From: Silene conica
Taxonomy: Eukaryota; Streptophyta; Magnoliopsida; Caryophyllales; Caryophyllaceae
Length of the DNA stretch: 64,000 nucleotides
Reading direction: 5' to 3'
Assembly (NCBI GenBank): GCA_029255685.2
Contig: CM055311.2
Span: forward strand, 54,147,048-54,211,047
The position numbers were made by a program, and so were the translations under genes. This document shows, in pieces, positions 46,050 to 57,785 of this stretch (position 1 is the first letter of the stretch; every line of letters begins with the position of its first letter). A model generated the notes under the pieces. It ran no database searches and had not been told where the DNA came from. It saw only the letters and a list, made by a program, of their open reading frames with translations.

Positions 46050-46977
46050 TTCTGATGCGTGCATATTATATTTACATTTCAGTACCTTTTTGTCATGCAT
46101 TTCTATGCTTTACGAGTGATTTTATATCATTTTATGCCCCGAATTTGCTACTTTGTGTTTTTTCTTGCTACTTTTAAAGAAATAAGTTGGAAAGTGGTGA
46201 AAATCGAGCTATAGCTGCCTCGAGTACATACTTTTAGAAGATGGAAAGCGTGAAAAGAACTTACGACCTGTGGGAAGCGAGAAACGTCCAAGTGAAAGGC
46301 TATTTCGTGGACCAACATGAGCTGGAGGGAAGAAATACTCGATCCACATCTGAGAATGGTCGATCGAGTAAGTTTTGCATAAGAAATGACCGATCGAGCA
46401 CGTCATTCACTCGATCGATAACTGCAGCTTTTAAAGCCCTCGATGGAGAAGAGCAATTACTCTATCGAGGTGATTTTGGAGGACTGTACTCAATCGAGAG
46501 GATTTATTCCTTCGATCAAGCATTTTTGCTACTGGGCTTTTAATTACGTCATGTTTTAGGTTTAGATTATTAGAGTAACCTAATCGCTGTTACAAAATAA
46601 AGGAGGTTAGCACTAACCAGACCATCATCTATCATCACTCATTACATTACACATTTTTCAAGATCAGAAACTTTTTAGTTAGTTTTGCTTCCTTTTGGAT
46701 CCTTCCTTCTTGCCGCGGATTGCAAATCATTTGTAATCTTTCTTATTCCCTTAATCTTATTACTTTATTTTTTGTTCTCTTGTTACTTTTGTTTCTTTAT
46801 CCTCGTATTTAGTTAGTTTACATCTCTTTTTATGTCTTTTTAGACTCTCATATTAATTGTAAGCGTAGATCCTAAAACCATGTGTAGCTAATTTCTTTAT
46901 ATGTTAGGATGAGGGAAACCACAGTAGTAAAGTAGTAGGATTGACATGTTTAAATTAGTTAGTTTTGCGACAAGGTT
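46050..46977 (+). repeat. Remnant LTR-like repeat E (left part)
   Basis: Begins near CTGATGCGTGCATATT, with an AT-rich promoter-like start, and contains TCGATCGA palindromes at about 46360-46425 (GGTCGATCGAG, GACCGATCGAG, CTCGATCGATAAC). A2 is inserted at 46978. The repeat continues after A2 at 58962-59127. No coding part is visible. The LTR identity is inferred from layout only. Confidence 0.45.
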
Positions 46978-47916
46978 TGTAACATCCCGTATTTTCGTAA
47001 ATAATATTTTAATGAATTTAAATTATTTTACGGAATGTAATATTATTTTAATAATAAATCGTAAATTTAATTTCAGTTTTTCCGTTAAGATCCGTCTTAA
47101 GAATATTCTTAGTTCTTAAGATGTTCACTTGACATATTTAATCCCGACTTGAATCCGTTTCACAAAACAAGTAACCCGACTCAAATAAAAAGAAAGGACA
47201 ATATAAACCCCACCTAAAACCCTATTCATCGACATCTTCATTTCTTTCACAGTTACATTGTTTTCTCCATTGTTCTTCATTTCTCAAGCTTAAAATCATC
47301 ATCTCGACCTCTTCCCGAACTCGAACCAAGGTAAGCCTTACATTTTCGGAATCCTCTCGAGGTTTGCAAGCTTTCTACCTCTTTCAATTTCAGTTTTATC
47401 AAACTCGAAAAAGACGTTGTTTTCACATAATTCCGTTTTAAGCTCATAATCTTCATTTCTTTTGTTGTAGGAGTGAGTTAAGAGGACCCGGAGGTTGATA
47501 GCCACGTGATTGAAGAAGAATTCGGAGAATAATCGCTTTTAAGGTGACAATTACGAGTAACTCGACCTTTTTGTTAAAATAGCACTTTTGTTGTTGATTC
47601 TTGTGATGGTTTCTGATTTTGTGGATTGTTATGGCTAAATAGGTTTAGTAACATGTTACGGATTAGTTTCACATGATTTATTTGAGGTTACATAGTGTAT
47701 TCATATGCCTTTGTGTTCATTTTCAGTTTTTAAAATGTTAAGACGAATACTAAGTTTGATGCTCACATGTGTTGGTTGTTGAGATTTGCACTTGCTATTG
47801 AATCACATGTATGTATAACATGCTGGGAAATCTTTGTTTGTTACGATTTTTAAGAATCGAATCGTTTTAGTCGAGTTTTAGGAATCACTATAAACGCGAT
47901 TTTTGGGTTCAAAGGT

Positions 47917-48205
47917 TCTGAGCCGGTCGGCCGGCTGGGAAGGCTTTTTGGGTTTTTCTTGTATTCTGAAGTTTGAGCTGAGTGGGTGCTCAACCGGTTG
48001 GCCGGCCGCCGGTCGACCGGCTGAGACACCTTATTGAGTGTATTTCGCGTAGAAAGGAGGAAGTAGGGAGTTGATCTCCCAGTCGGGTGGTCGGCGGCCG
48101 GTCGACCGGCTGGGGATCCTTCCTCATAGGCTTCGTTTTTAAAGTCTGTTTTGTGTGGGATTGTCAGCCGGCTGACCGGCAGCCTGTCTGCAACCGGCTG
48201 AGGAC
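47917..48205. repeat. GC-rich hairpin cluster in A2 5' LTR
   Basis: Four modules with cores such as CCGGTCGACCGGC and private arms: GGTGCTCAACCGG with CCGGCTGAGACACC, GATCTCCCAG with CTGGGGATCC, and others. The first is 19 bp shorter than its counterpart at 57225. Confidence 0.8.
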
Positions 48206-49061
48206 CCTTTTCACTTTAAAACCGTTTTATCTTTTGATCCGCTTGTCCAATTTGCTTGAGACTTGTTCCGTGTGCTTCTTATGTGTGTTTGAGGTCCCCG
48301 GTGTACGGGAGGCCCTATACTGGGTTCGGGAATGGAGAGAGGATAGAGGCCTCCCGGTCGGGTAACCGAAAGGGAAACCGACTCTCCCTCAACTTAGTTC
48401 CCGGGGTCAATTAAGTGTTGTTAGAAGTCTAGAAAGACTAGGACTAAGGATTTGGTTGAGTAATGACACCCGTCGTTTAGGGGTGCCAAAGATAAGATTT
48501 ATAAAACCTCGGCTTAAGACTAGATAGCGTAAGTCAAGGGTCGAACCACAAGGAGGTGGGGAGTGTTTATTGTTTAAGGTCAATGTTTTTAGGGTAACAA
48601 ATTGGGGGTTTAGATTGGTTGTCACTAAGTCTAGAAATAAAGATAAAAATAAAACAAAAGTAAATAAGAATGAGATAAAACTTATAGTAAAAAGGATGCT
48701 AGGATGTTCGGGTAATAAATAACTATGATGGTGTAAATCCTAAGTCAATATGTATTGCAGTCGCGTAAGGGGTGTAACATATCCTTTCGTTCTATGGTAC
48801 CTAATAGCTCCTTTCGGCCTATGCTATTAGTTCTTAGGTCTCACAAATATTGGGTGTCAACAATAAGGGTGATTCCTAATTTCTAGGTCACATACCTTTC
48901 AGTCTTAAGTAACCTAGCCGTCTTAAAACGTTAACCAATGCCCTTCCCGTATCTTTCAACCTTGGGTAAGTCATTATTAATATCCTATAAGTCTCCTTTC
49001 AGTCTCATTATAGGTTATTATGGTCGACGAAATAAAACAGAACTGAAAACATACGCAGTTT

Positions 49062-49136
49062 GGTCGATCGACCAACTATTTCGGTCGACCGACCAAACAC
49101 CTCAGTCGACCGACCAGTTAAGCTGGTCGGCCGACC
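49062..49136. repeat. Four phased palindromes, exact 21-bp period
   Basis: 12-mers start at 49062, 49083, 49104 and 49125: GGTCGATCGACC, GGTCGACCGACC, AGTCGACCGACC, GGTCGGCCGACC. Spacers are all nine bases and unrelated to each other. Confidence 0.92.
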
Positions 49137-49677
49137 AAAGTCTGCTACAGGCAGAATCGGGTATTACACCATCTACGCATATTAATCCCTACATCCTAAC
49201 ATATGCAATTAGCTACTCATGGATATGGAAATAACAACGAAAACAGTAATAAACATGGAATTCGTAGCAAGCATTAATCTAAACATGTGATAACAATAAA
49301 GGCTTTGGGATTCTAACTTAAACCGAATACTAGCAATCCTATGAAACGAGTATGAATAATCTGAAAACAAGAGAATTACCGTAATATGGATTAGGGCAGA
49401 AAAGAACAAGCTTTATTGAATCCCGTTGAAAGATTAATGATTACAACCAAGAACAATGCTAAAACTAACAATAACTTTTGTGAAAATAGAAAACTAAAAC
49501 TAAAGATGATTATTGTAAAACTAACAACTTGTCTCTGATGAAAACTCTATGTGGAACTGAATGAATCTGCATGAATAACCCTAATCATGTCATTAGCTTA
49601 AGTAGGCGATAAACATAATTTTTCTCATAACCTAATCACGCGAATGGGCTTTTGCGGAAATTCTGAAACTGCGCGCT

Positions 49678-49790
49678 GGTCGACCGACCAGGTGATGAGG
49701 TCGGTCGACTGATTGTCGGGCTCAGTGGACTTCTGACTTTAAGATAGCAGGTCTTCTGGTCGACCGACCAGGGTAGTCGGTCGGTCGACC
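49678..49790. repeat. Two phased palindrome pairs
   Basis: Starts 49678/49699 and 49758/49779, each 21 bp apart, in the solo LTR. Confidence 0.9.
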
Positions 49791-50067
49791 GGTTTTCCTA
49801 TGTATCCGCCTTGATTTCGTCTTAGTTTGACTTTGTGGTACTTGGTATACGACTTGAGTTGACTTTTCCTCGTTCCTTGGTTATGCAAAAATCCCGAGGG
49901 TAGAAATTTGGTGTAAAATTGTCTCTTTTCCGTATAATTCTGCAAAAGAGCATAAAAACACGAAAGTAGACGGTTGTTGGGAAAAAGAGGCTAAAACACA
50001 GTAAATGAGCGCTAAAATGCATGTTAAAATAGATGTAAACCATCATAAAATACACACGCATCAAGTA

Positions 50068-50580
50068 CATATCGCAATATGTCTGAGCAGGGACCGCTAG
50101 AGTACGATATGTGCTGATGTTTGTATGCGTGTCAAGTTATGGTCTGAGCAGGGATCCTCTAACTTGACATGTGAGTGTTTGTGGCGTGACGGACACGTCT
50201 GAGCAGGGACCCCTGGACCGTCGCGTGTATGGTTGATGCGGTAGGATATGTCTGAGTAGGGACCGCTCTTCTACCGAGAGATTGTATGACCGTAGTGGAT
50301 TGGGTCAGAGTACGGATCCCAATTTCATTACGAAGAGTAATGGTCACGACTGAGCAGGGTCTAGGAACCATTACTAGCTGATTGGTATCCACTCGTGCCT
50401 GAGCAGGGGTCACGAGTGTATGCTTGCTGATTTGTGTACCAAGTCTAACCTGAGAAGGGGTGTGACTTGGGCACTGCTAATTGTGTCTAGTTCTTGCCTG
50501 AGCAGGGGTAGGTCCTAGACATTGCTGATTGCATCTGCTTGCCTGAGTAGGGGTACAATGTCAGATGTTGCTGATTGATT
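50068..50580 (+). repeat. Stem-loop array in A2 5' LTR (10 units)
   Basis: The shared segment TCTGAGCAGGGA (or close) starts near 50082, 50143, 50198, 50251, 50305, 50350, 50398, 50450, 50498 and 50542. Arms around it are complementary but different in each unit, for example TAACTTGACA/TGTCAAGTTA in unit 2, AGTAATGGT/ACCATTACT in unit 6, CACTCGTG/CACGAGTG in unit 7 and CATCTG/CAGATG in unit 10. The first unit abuts the solo LTR insertion. Confidence 0.88.
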
Positions 50581-51250
50581 GTGATAGATAGAGTGTTAAT
50601 GATTTTAGAACTGTTCATCCAAGGCATTGGATGACTCTTTGGTAGTTTCGTAAATGGTTTGGATTGAAAGACCCCCGGTCGGGAAACCGGAAGGGAAACC
50701 GGCTCTCATTCCAAATAGTTTCCAAAGTTGGTTGAGAGCCTTGTATAGTATTTGCATGTTGACTTGAGTTGAGATATCGGGACATATATATATGCTTCAC
50801 ATGTTATAAATGCTGGAGTATGTTGGATGTTTATGTGTTACGTGTCGTTACAAAAGGTGGCTAGGACAACTCTAGTCATTCCCCACTGATTGTGGCGCAC
50901 ATGTTTACATGTATGTAGGTACATGATAGGTTGGATTGGTTGATGGGTTGCATGGAGGGCTAGCGAGCGATGATCCGTTGTTCATCGATGACTTACCTAT
51001 TACATCGTGTAGCTAGACCTTGTAGTTTTGCTTTTATACTGAGTGCCTGTAGGGATGTGTCATCCCAGGCTGTTTGTATTTATACTTCTAGTACTTAGAC
51101 TGTTATACTTATCTATGTTTTTGTTTATATCAGTTGTTTCAGTTTTATTTTAATTCACCTCGTTTATCATGCATGTTAAAGTTTAAATTTCGCGTAAATT
51201 TTGGCATGTTTGTATGTTTTATTTTCCGCTGCGACGAGGGGTTTTACAGT

Positions 51251-51263
51251 TGGTATCAAAGCG
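51251..51263 (+). other. A2 primer-binding site
   Basis: TTGGTATCAAAGC two bases after the LTR, one mismatch to the tRNA-Met complement TGGTATCAGAGC. Confidence 0.75.
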
Positions 51264-52234
51264 TTATCGCTCCCGACGCACTCATGTAACCCCCAACCTT
51301 AACTTGACCATATAATTGAATAATGAATGAGAAATGGGGTAGATTTAAGGACTTATATTTTAGTCTGTTTGTGTCTTGTTAGGAATACGTCTAACGGTTT
51401 ATTCTCTTATGATTGAAGAATGACGGAGCCAACCGATACCGAGAATGCTGTGACGCAAGCCCTCATTCAAACCCTCCTGGGTTGTATAACTCCGGCGAGT
51501 GTGCCCTCTTTTTCATCGCAAACATCGGGAGGTAACCAACCTGGAGGATTGGGTTGGATTATCACCCAGATGTGGAGAAATACAGCTAAGACATTCGACG
51601 GAGAGACCAGTTCTACGACCCACCGCATGGTTCTTTGACATGTGATACCCGTCGTTGTGGGTGTCAAAGATAAGATTTATAAACCAAACTAAAACTATAG
51701 ATAGTGATAGTAAGGGTCGAACCACAGAGAGACAAGGTTAATTTTGTTTGCCAATTTTTAGTCTACAAAGTAACAATAGAGAGGGGGTTTGATTGATTGT
51801 TGCTAAGTCTAAAACGAATATAAAATAAAACAAGTAAATAAAGATGAGAATAAATTATGATAAAAGAGATGCTAGGATGTTTGGGTAATAAATAGCTAAG
51901 ATAATATAAATCCTAAGTCAACATGTATTGCAGTCGCGTAAGGGGTGTAACAAATCTTTTAGGTCTATGCTACCTAATAGCTCCTTTCGGTCTATGCTAT
52001 TAGTTCCTAGGTCTCACAATTATTGGGTGTCAACAATAAGGGTGATTCCTAAATTCTAGGTCACAAACCTTTCAGTCTTGAGTAACCTAGCCGTCTTAAA
52101 GTGTAAACCAATGCCCTTCCCATATCTCTCAATCTTGGGTAGGTCATTACTAACATCCTACAAGTCTCCTTTTGGTCTCATTGTAGGTTATTATAGTCTA
52201 TAAATTAAAGCGAAACAGAATTCAAACACGAGTC

Positions 52235-52267
52235 GGTCGGCCGACCTATAATGGTGGTCGGTCGACC
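52235..52267. repeat. Phased palindrome pair
   Basis: GGTCGGCCGACC at 52235 and GGTCGGTCGACC at 52256, 21 bp apart. Confidence 0.9.
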
Positions 52268-52768
52268 TCCTGCCTGCGACATGTTGATTCGAGAATTATA
52301 CTACCTATGCATATTCACTCCCTACATCCTAACATATGAAATTAGCTACTCATAACTATTGAAACAATAATAAAAACAGGAATAAACATGGAAATTGTAA
52401 AGAACATCAATCTAAACAAGCAATAATAATAAAGGCTTGGGATTCTAACTTAACCGTATGCAATAATTATAAACTAATAATAATAAAACATAAATGAAGA
52501 GAGGAATTACCGGAAATAAGGATTAAGGCGGAAAAGAACAAGCTTTATTGATTAATGTTGAAAGATTGATGAAGAACAATATATAAAACTAAAGAAAAGT
52601 GTGATGATTATGGAAAGATTAAAACTAAAACTAGATGTGAGATTTGATAGGTAAAGCTGAATCAATAACCCTAATCCCGTAATTTAGCTTAAATAGGCGG
52701 AATTAAAGAGTTTCCTAATGACCTAAACACTTTAATGGGCTTCGCGGAAACTTCTGGGTCAGCGCTGA

Positions 52769-52801
52769 GGTCGGTCGACCCAATTAGTAGGTCGGTCGAC
52801 C
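52769..52801. repeat. Phased palindrome pair
   Basis: GGTCGGTCGACC at 52769 and 52790, 21 bp apart. Confidence 0.9.
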
Positions 52802-54252
52802 CAATTGTCGGGACTGCAGCGCGCGTCGATCTTAAAACAGCTGCCATTTCTTCGTTACTTATCGTAATCAAGCGATTCTTACGGCGTTGGAAAGCTAAGA
52901 GGATAAGATTTCACGTCCAATTGGAATCACTCCATTATCAGCTCTAGAACTCGAGATATAGCCATTTGAAACAGGCTGCAACATCGTGGATCGATTCTTT
53001 GCTTGTTAAAGCTATCTTCAGGCCTTGAAATGTGCTCTACGCTTCGTTCCTTATTGTCCTTAGTCATGAAAGATCCCGAGGGCATAAATTTGGTATAAAA
53101 TCGTCCCTTTTCCGCATAAATCTGCAAAAGAGCATAAAAATACGAAAGTAGGCAATTGTTGGGAAATAAATGCTAAAACATAGTAAATGAGCGACAAAAT
53201 GCGTGTAAAACTAGATGTAAAACATCATAAAATAGGCACGCATCAACATGGAAAGGAACTTCATGATTTATGGTGTTCGTCCTGAGGATCAGATCCGAGT
53301 AGCACCTCAATTCTTGGTTCGTGAGGCTAGACGTTGGTGGGTGACGATCAGCGCTCCTGCTACTCGTGACCCTACTTTCACATGGAGTCGCTTCAAGAAT
53401 CTTCTTGGCATGAGGTTTTACGATCAGGATGTACGCCAAGATAAGATGACCGAGTTCATGAACCTTCGCCAAGGAACCCTTTCTGTTCAAGCCTTCACCA
53501 ATCGATTTGAGGAGCTGATCCACTTTGTCCCACGGCTAGTTGAGAAGGAAGAGGACAAAACTTACCTATTTTGGAGCAAGCTTAATGCTGAGACTAGGAG
53601 TGTAGCATGTAGTGACCCGACTTCTTACTTCCAGAGTTACTACAGTGTCTTACGAGCAGAGGACCCCTACCAGATCTACTGTGAAGGAGCTAGAGCCTTC
53701 TCTCCTCCCCGACCACCTTTGCATAGCTGTCGAAGCGGGAGACCTCTAAGTTCTCCTTCCTCCTCCACTCCACATGGAAAAAGGAAGCGCCCACAGTCCA
53801 CTGAGCAACCTGCTATAGCTAAGCCGAACAACAACCGCCGTGGTGGGCCGCGTGTTTGTTATCGTTGCAGGGAGCGAGGACACCTCTCTGATCAGTGCAC
53901 CCAAGGGAAGGGAGAATCCAACGGAGCTGAGGCTTCCCAGGATCGAGACATGGAACCCTCAACATACGCTCCCCTGAAATGTTTCCAGTGTCGCAAGGAT
54001 CTTCATCCTAGAGTTGACTGTCACGGCAACCCTTACCCATGTCATGCTTGCAAGAAGCCCGAACATCGCTTCTTTGAGTACCCCGAGAGGAATGTCGCTA
54101 CCCGCAGAGCTGTCACTACTGACCCAGAGGCCCAGACCAATGGAACCCTAGCTGTTCAGAGTCGAGCTGAGACTGGAGTTCACCCTGATCCATCTACTGG
54201 TACGTACATGTCCACTGCTTTATTTGTAATATGGTGTATGTGTAACCGTTAA

Positions 54253-56265
54253 GATCTTAGTCTCCTTCCTTAGACTTTTCTTGATCTTCCTTGAGAGCTA
54301 TCTTCATGTTCTCTTGATTTCACCTAGTAGCTTGCTTTTCTTGAAACACCTTGTGAGGTAACCTACCTTAGATAGACTTGGAGAAATCTCTTGAGGTTAA
54401 CCGTAGACCGTGTTTCGGAGGGAGTTGTGACTTAAGGAAAAACCTAGGAAGCATTGTGTGACACGTTTCAGTGATCCTAGTGTCTATACGTTTACTAGTT
54501 GGAAGAGTGAAAGGGAATGATGGAATACTTACGCTAAGTGGATATTTTATACATGGCTTTCTATGGAATTAGGATATGAGGACCCTGCTGAATCGTGAGT
54601 ATTTGTGGATTGAGAATACTATTTGAGGATTTAGAAGTACTTAGAGTACTGAGTGATTTCGAGAAGTATGTTTAAAGTACTGATATTGTCAGATAAGTGA
54701 ATGAGGTAAGCTAATGCTGCTTAAACTTGAGGAACGAGAGTTATTGGTAACAATGTGAGAATGTTGAGGCAGTTACAATTTGAGATGTAGAGTTGACTGA
54801 GTGTTTGACCATAGGATACTTAATGGATCTTAGCATTTATCTATTGAAGAACTTAAAGGAAATGGAGGATGCACCACCAGTTTGCGAATGGAATGAAGTA
54901 ATTCATTGAGAGATGTAAGTTCTGAAACATGTTGATTTAAGAATGGTTATCTAGTGGTCAGTAATGAAAGTGAAGTGGATATAGCATATGGGTTTGATAG
55001 CCCGAGAGTATTATTGAATTGTCAATTGAGGAACTGGCAAGGATGATATATCTAAAACTTTTAGGAATAGGTAACTGGAAGGATGATATTGTTTTATATT
55101 TAAGGAACTTTGGTGTATAGATCATTTTGAGGAAATGGTTGTGAGAACCGATCATAGGCTTGCTTAATTTGGGAGTTGTTGCTTTAATAAAGTCTTACCT
55201 TTGGATGTCACCTTATGATAATGGACTTGAGAACTTAGGATTTCGAACTACTTCCGTAGAATGAGTTTAATAGAATTGAACTATGTAGGACTAAAGGATA
55301 TAGATGATTTTGGTTATGGCCTATCTGATTGGGAAGAGTCATGGTGTAGAGAGTATGGTATCCTAAATTTTTGGAATTCGATGTTATGGTAATAGAATTC
55401 TGGTTTAGAGTTTTGGAAGCCTTCTTGTTGAGGAACACCTTGTTCTGTGGATGAGATAATGGTAAGAGGGATCGTGAAACCATTGAGAATTTAGAGATCA
55501 CTGGAATCGTCCTCCTTGGAGTATATTGGAGACCGTTGTAGCGGTGTTTTGTTTATGAATTGAGTAGTTAATGTTCCCGTATCCTGCAAGCTACTGTCTT
55601 CCTTGACCTTCAGCCTGATTGTTTTTGTTTCTTCGATCCTTCCTTGTATGTCCTGTCAATGGTGAAACTAGAAACTTTTGACCCTTCGCGTCAGAGGTAA
55701 CCTCTCTATGATTGTTTCTGCCCTCCCAGTGACCGTTTATGAAATTTGTTTCCTATTGTTAACCTTAAAAGTTGCAGTTTTTGGAAAGTCTTATTTGTTT
55801 TCAAAGTTTGAAACTACTTCCTCTCCAGTTGGAAGTAACCTTTTTGTCATTGTTACAATTTTACTCTTTCAGGGATTTGAGAAATAAAGGTTAATTTTGG
55901 AAAATTTGGTTTTAAAAAAACTGAATGACTTGCAATTGGATTGATCTCAGCGTCGATTTGTCATCTGAACTCGTTATTGGAGACGTCTGATAACCCGTGC
56001 TGTGCTTATCAACACCGAATCAATCTAAATTTTGAACCTTACTGATTTAATTTTGAGGACTTGTCTTAGATTAGGAATATCAGACTCTTGAATACGTAAC
56101 GAGAATCCCAATGTCCATTGACAGAGACTTGTGCCTTAGACTCAATTTCTTTTTGAAACCTTTTCGAAAGATAAAGTTTTGGGTTACCATAACCTGGGTA
56201 GTATGATCTGATAACTAGAGTTGTTTTCGTACTTATTTCTGTCTTCAAGTTTCGAGGACGAAACT
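54253..56265 (+). other. A2 3' non-coding interior
   Basis: About 2 kb without a credible gene, occupying the place of pol. Alignable, in opposite orientation, with much of 1641-4700 in A1, so it is a shared family part rather than random flanking DNA. Confidence 0.7.
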
Positions 56266-56284
56266 TTTTGAAAGATGGGGTGAT
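56266..56284 (+). other. A2 polypurine tract
   Basis: GAAAGATGGGGTGAT just before the 3' LTR. Confidence 0.7.
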
Positions 56285-57224
56285 TGTAACATCCCATATT
56301 TTCGTAAATAATATTTTAATGATTTTAAATTATTTTACGGAATGTAATATTATTTTAATAATAAATCGTAAATTTAATTTAAGTTTTTCCGTTAAGATCC
56401 GTCTTAAGAATATTCTTAGTTCTTAAGATGTTCACTTGGCATATTTAATCCCGACTTGAATTCGTTTCACAAAACAAGTAATCTGACTCCAATAAAAAGA
56501 AAGGACAATATAAACCCCACCTAAAACCCTATTCATCGACATCTTCATTTCTTTCACTGTTACATTGTTTTCTCCATTGTTCTTCATTTCTCAAGCTTAA
56601 AATCATCATCTCGACCTCTTCCCGAACTCGAATCAAGGCAAGTCTTACATTTTCCGAATCCTCTAGAGATTTGCAAGCTTTCTACCTCTTTCAATTTCGG
56701 TTTTATCAAACTCGAAAAACACGTTGTTTTCACATAATTCCGTTTTAAGCTCATAATCTTCATTTCTTTTGTTGTAGGAGTGAGTTTAGAGGACCCGGAG
56801 GTTGATAGCCACGTGATTGAAGAAGAATTCGGAGCATAATCGCTTTTAAGGTGACAATTACGAGTAACTCGGCCTTTTTGTTAAAATAACACTTTTGTTG
56901 TTGATTCTTGTGATGGTTTCTGATTTTGTGGATTGTTATGGCTACATAGGTTTAGTAACATGTTAAGGATTAGTTTCACATGATTTATTTGAGGTTACAT
57001 AGTGTATTCATATGCCTTTGTCTTCATTTTCAGTTTTTAAAATGTTAAGACGAATACTAAATTTGATGCTCATATGTGTTAGTTGTTGAGATTTGCACTT
57101 GCTATTGAATCACATGTATGTATAACATGCTGGGAAATCTTTGTTTGTTGCGATTTTTAAGAATCGAGTCGTTTTAGTCGAGGTTTAGGAATCACTGTAA
57201 ACGCGATTTTTGGGTTCAGAGGTT

Positions 57225-57540
57225 CTGAGCCGGTCGACCGACTGGCAGTCGGTCGGTCGGCTGGGAAGGCTTTTTGGGTTTTTCTCATATTCTGAAGTTT
57301 GAGCTGAGTGGGTGCTCATCCGGTTGGCCGGCCGCCGGTCGACCGGCTGAGACACCTTATTGAGTGTATTTCGCGTAGAAAGGAGGAAGTAGGGAGTTGA
57401 TCTCCTAGCCGGGTGGTCGGCGGCCGGTCGACCGGCTGGGGATCCTTCCTCATAGGCTTCGTTTTTAAAGGTTGTTTTGTGTAAGGGGTTGTCAGCCAGC
57501 TGACCAGCAGCCTGTCTGTAACCGGCTGAGGACCCTTTTC
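57225..57540. repeat. GC-rich hairpin cluster in A2 3' LTR
   Basis: Counterpart of 47917-48205. The first module here has GGTCGACCGACT, seven bases, GGTCGGTCGGCT, whereas the 5' copy has a single fused core. Confidence 0.8.
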
Positions 57541-57785
57541 ACTTTAAAACCGTTTTATCTTTTGATCGGCTTGTCTGATTTGCTTGAGACTCGTTCCGTG
57601 TGCTTTTTATGTGTGTTTGAGGTCACCGGAGTACGGACGACACTATATTGGGTTCGGGAATGGAGAGAGGATAGAGCCCCCCCGGTCGGGTAACCGAAAG
57701 GGAAACCGGCTCTCCCTCAACTTAGTTCACTGGGTCAATTAAGTGTTGTTAGAAGTCTAGAAAGACTACGACTAAGGATTTGGTT

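Larger units (their letters stand above)
48464..50063 (-). repeat. Solo LTR of the B family in the A2 5' LTR
   Basis: 1600 bp, TGACACCCGTCG to CACGCATCA, related along its length to the B1 LTRs. Flanks AGTAA and AGTAC against AGTAC in the uninterrupted 3' LTR (57787) indicate a 5-bp duplication with one later change. No interior, so this is the product of LTR-LTR recombination. Confidence 0.88.
46978..51248 (+). repeat. A2 5' LTR, interrupted by a solo LTR
   Basis: TGTAACATCC to GGGGTTTTACA. Contains the GC-rich hairpins (47917-48205), a hairpin at about 48345-48400, the solo LTR 48464-50063 and the stem-loop array (50068-50580). Confidence 0.88.
51643..53245 (-). repeat. Solo LTR of the B family in A2 gag
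   Basis: 1603 bp, TGATACCCGTCG to CACGCATCA, with a perfect 5-bp target duplication ACATG (51638-51642 and 53246-53250). Same orientation as the solo LTR at 48464 and as B1. Confidence 0.92.
51420..54252 (+). pseudogene. A2 gag, split by a solo LTR and frameshifted
   Basis: The start, MTEPTDTENAVTQALIQTLL, runs to a stop at 51638. A solo LTR occupies 51643-53245. The Gag core resumes at 53248 (MERNFMIYGVRPEDQIRVA, REARRWW, FTNRFEELIHFVPRLV), typical of chromovirus-like gypsy Gag. Even with the insertion removed the two parts are in different frames, so a small indel lies near 51600-51640. Two CCHC knuckles follow (CYRCRERGHLSDQC, CFQCRKDLHPRVDC). A third, CHACKKPEHRFFEY, lacks its last Cys. 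The frame ends at 54252 where protease would normally begin. Confidence 0.87.
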
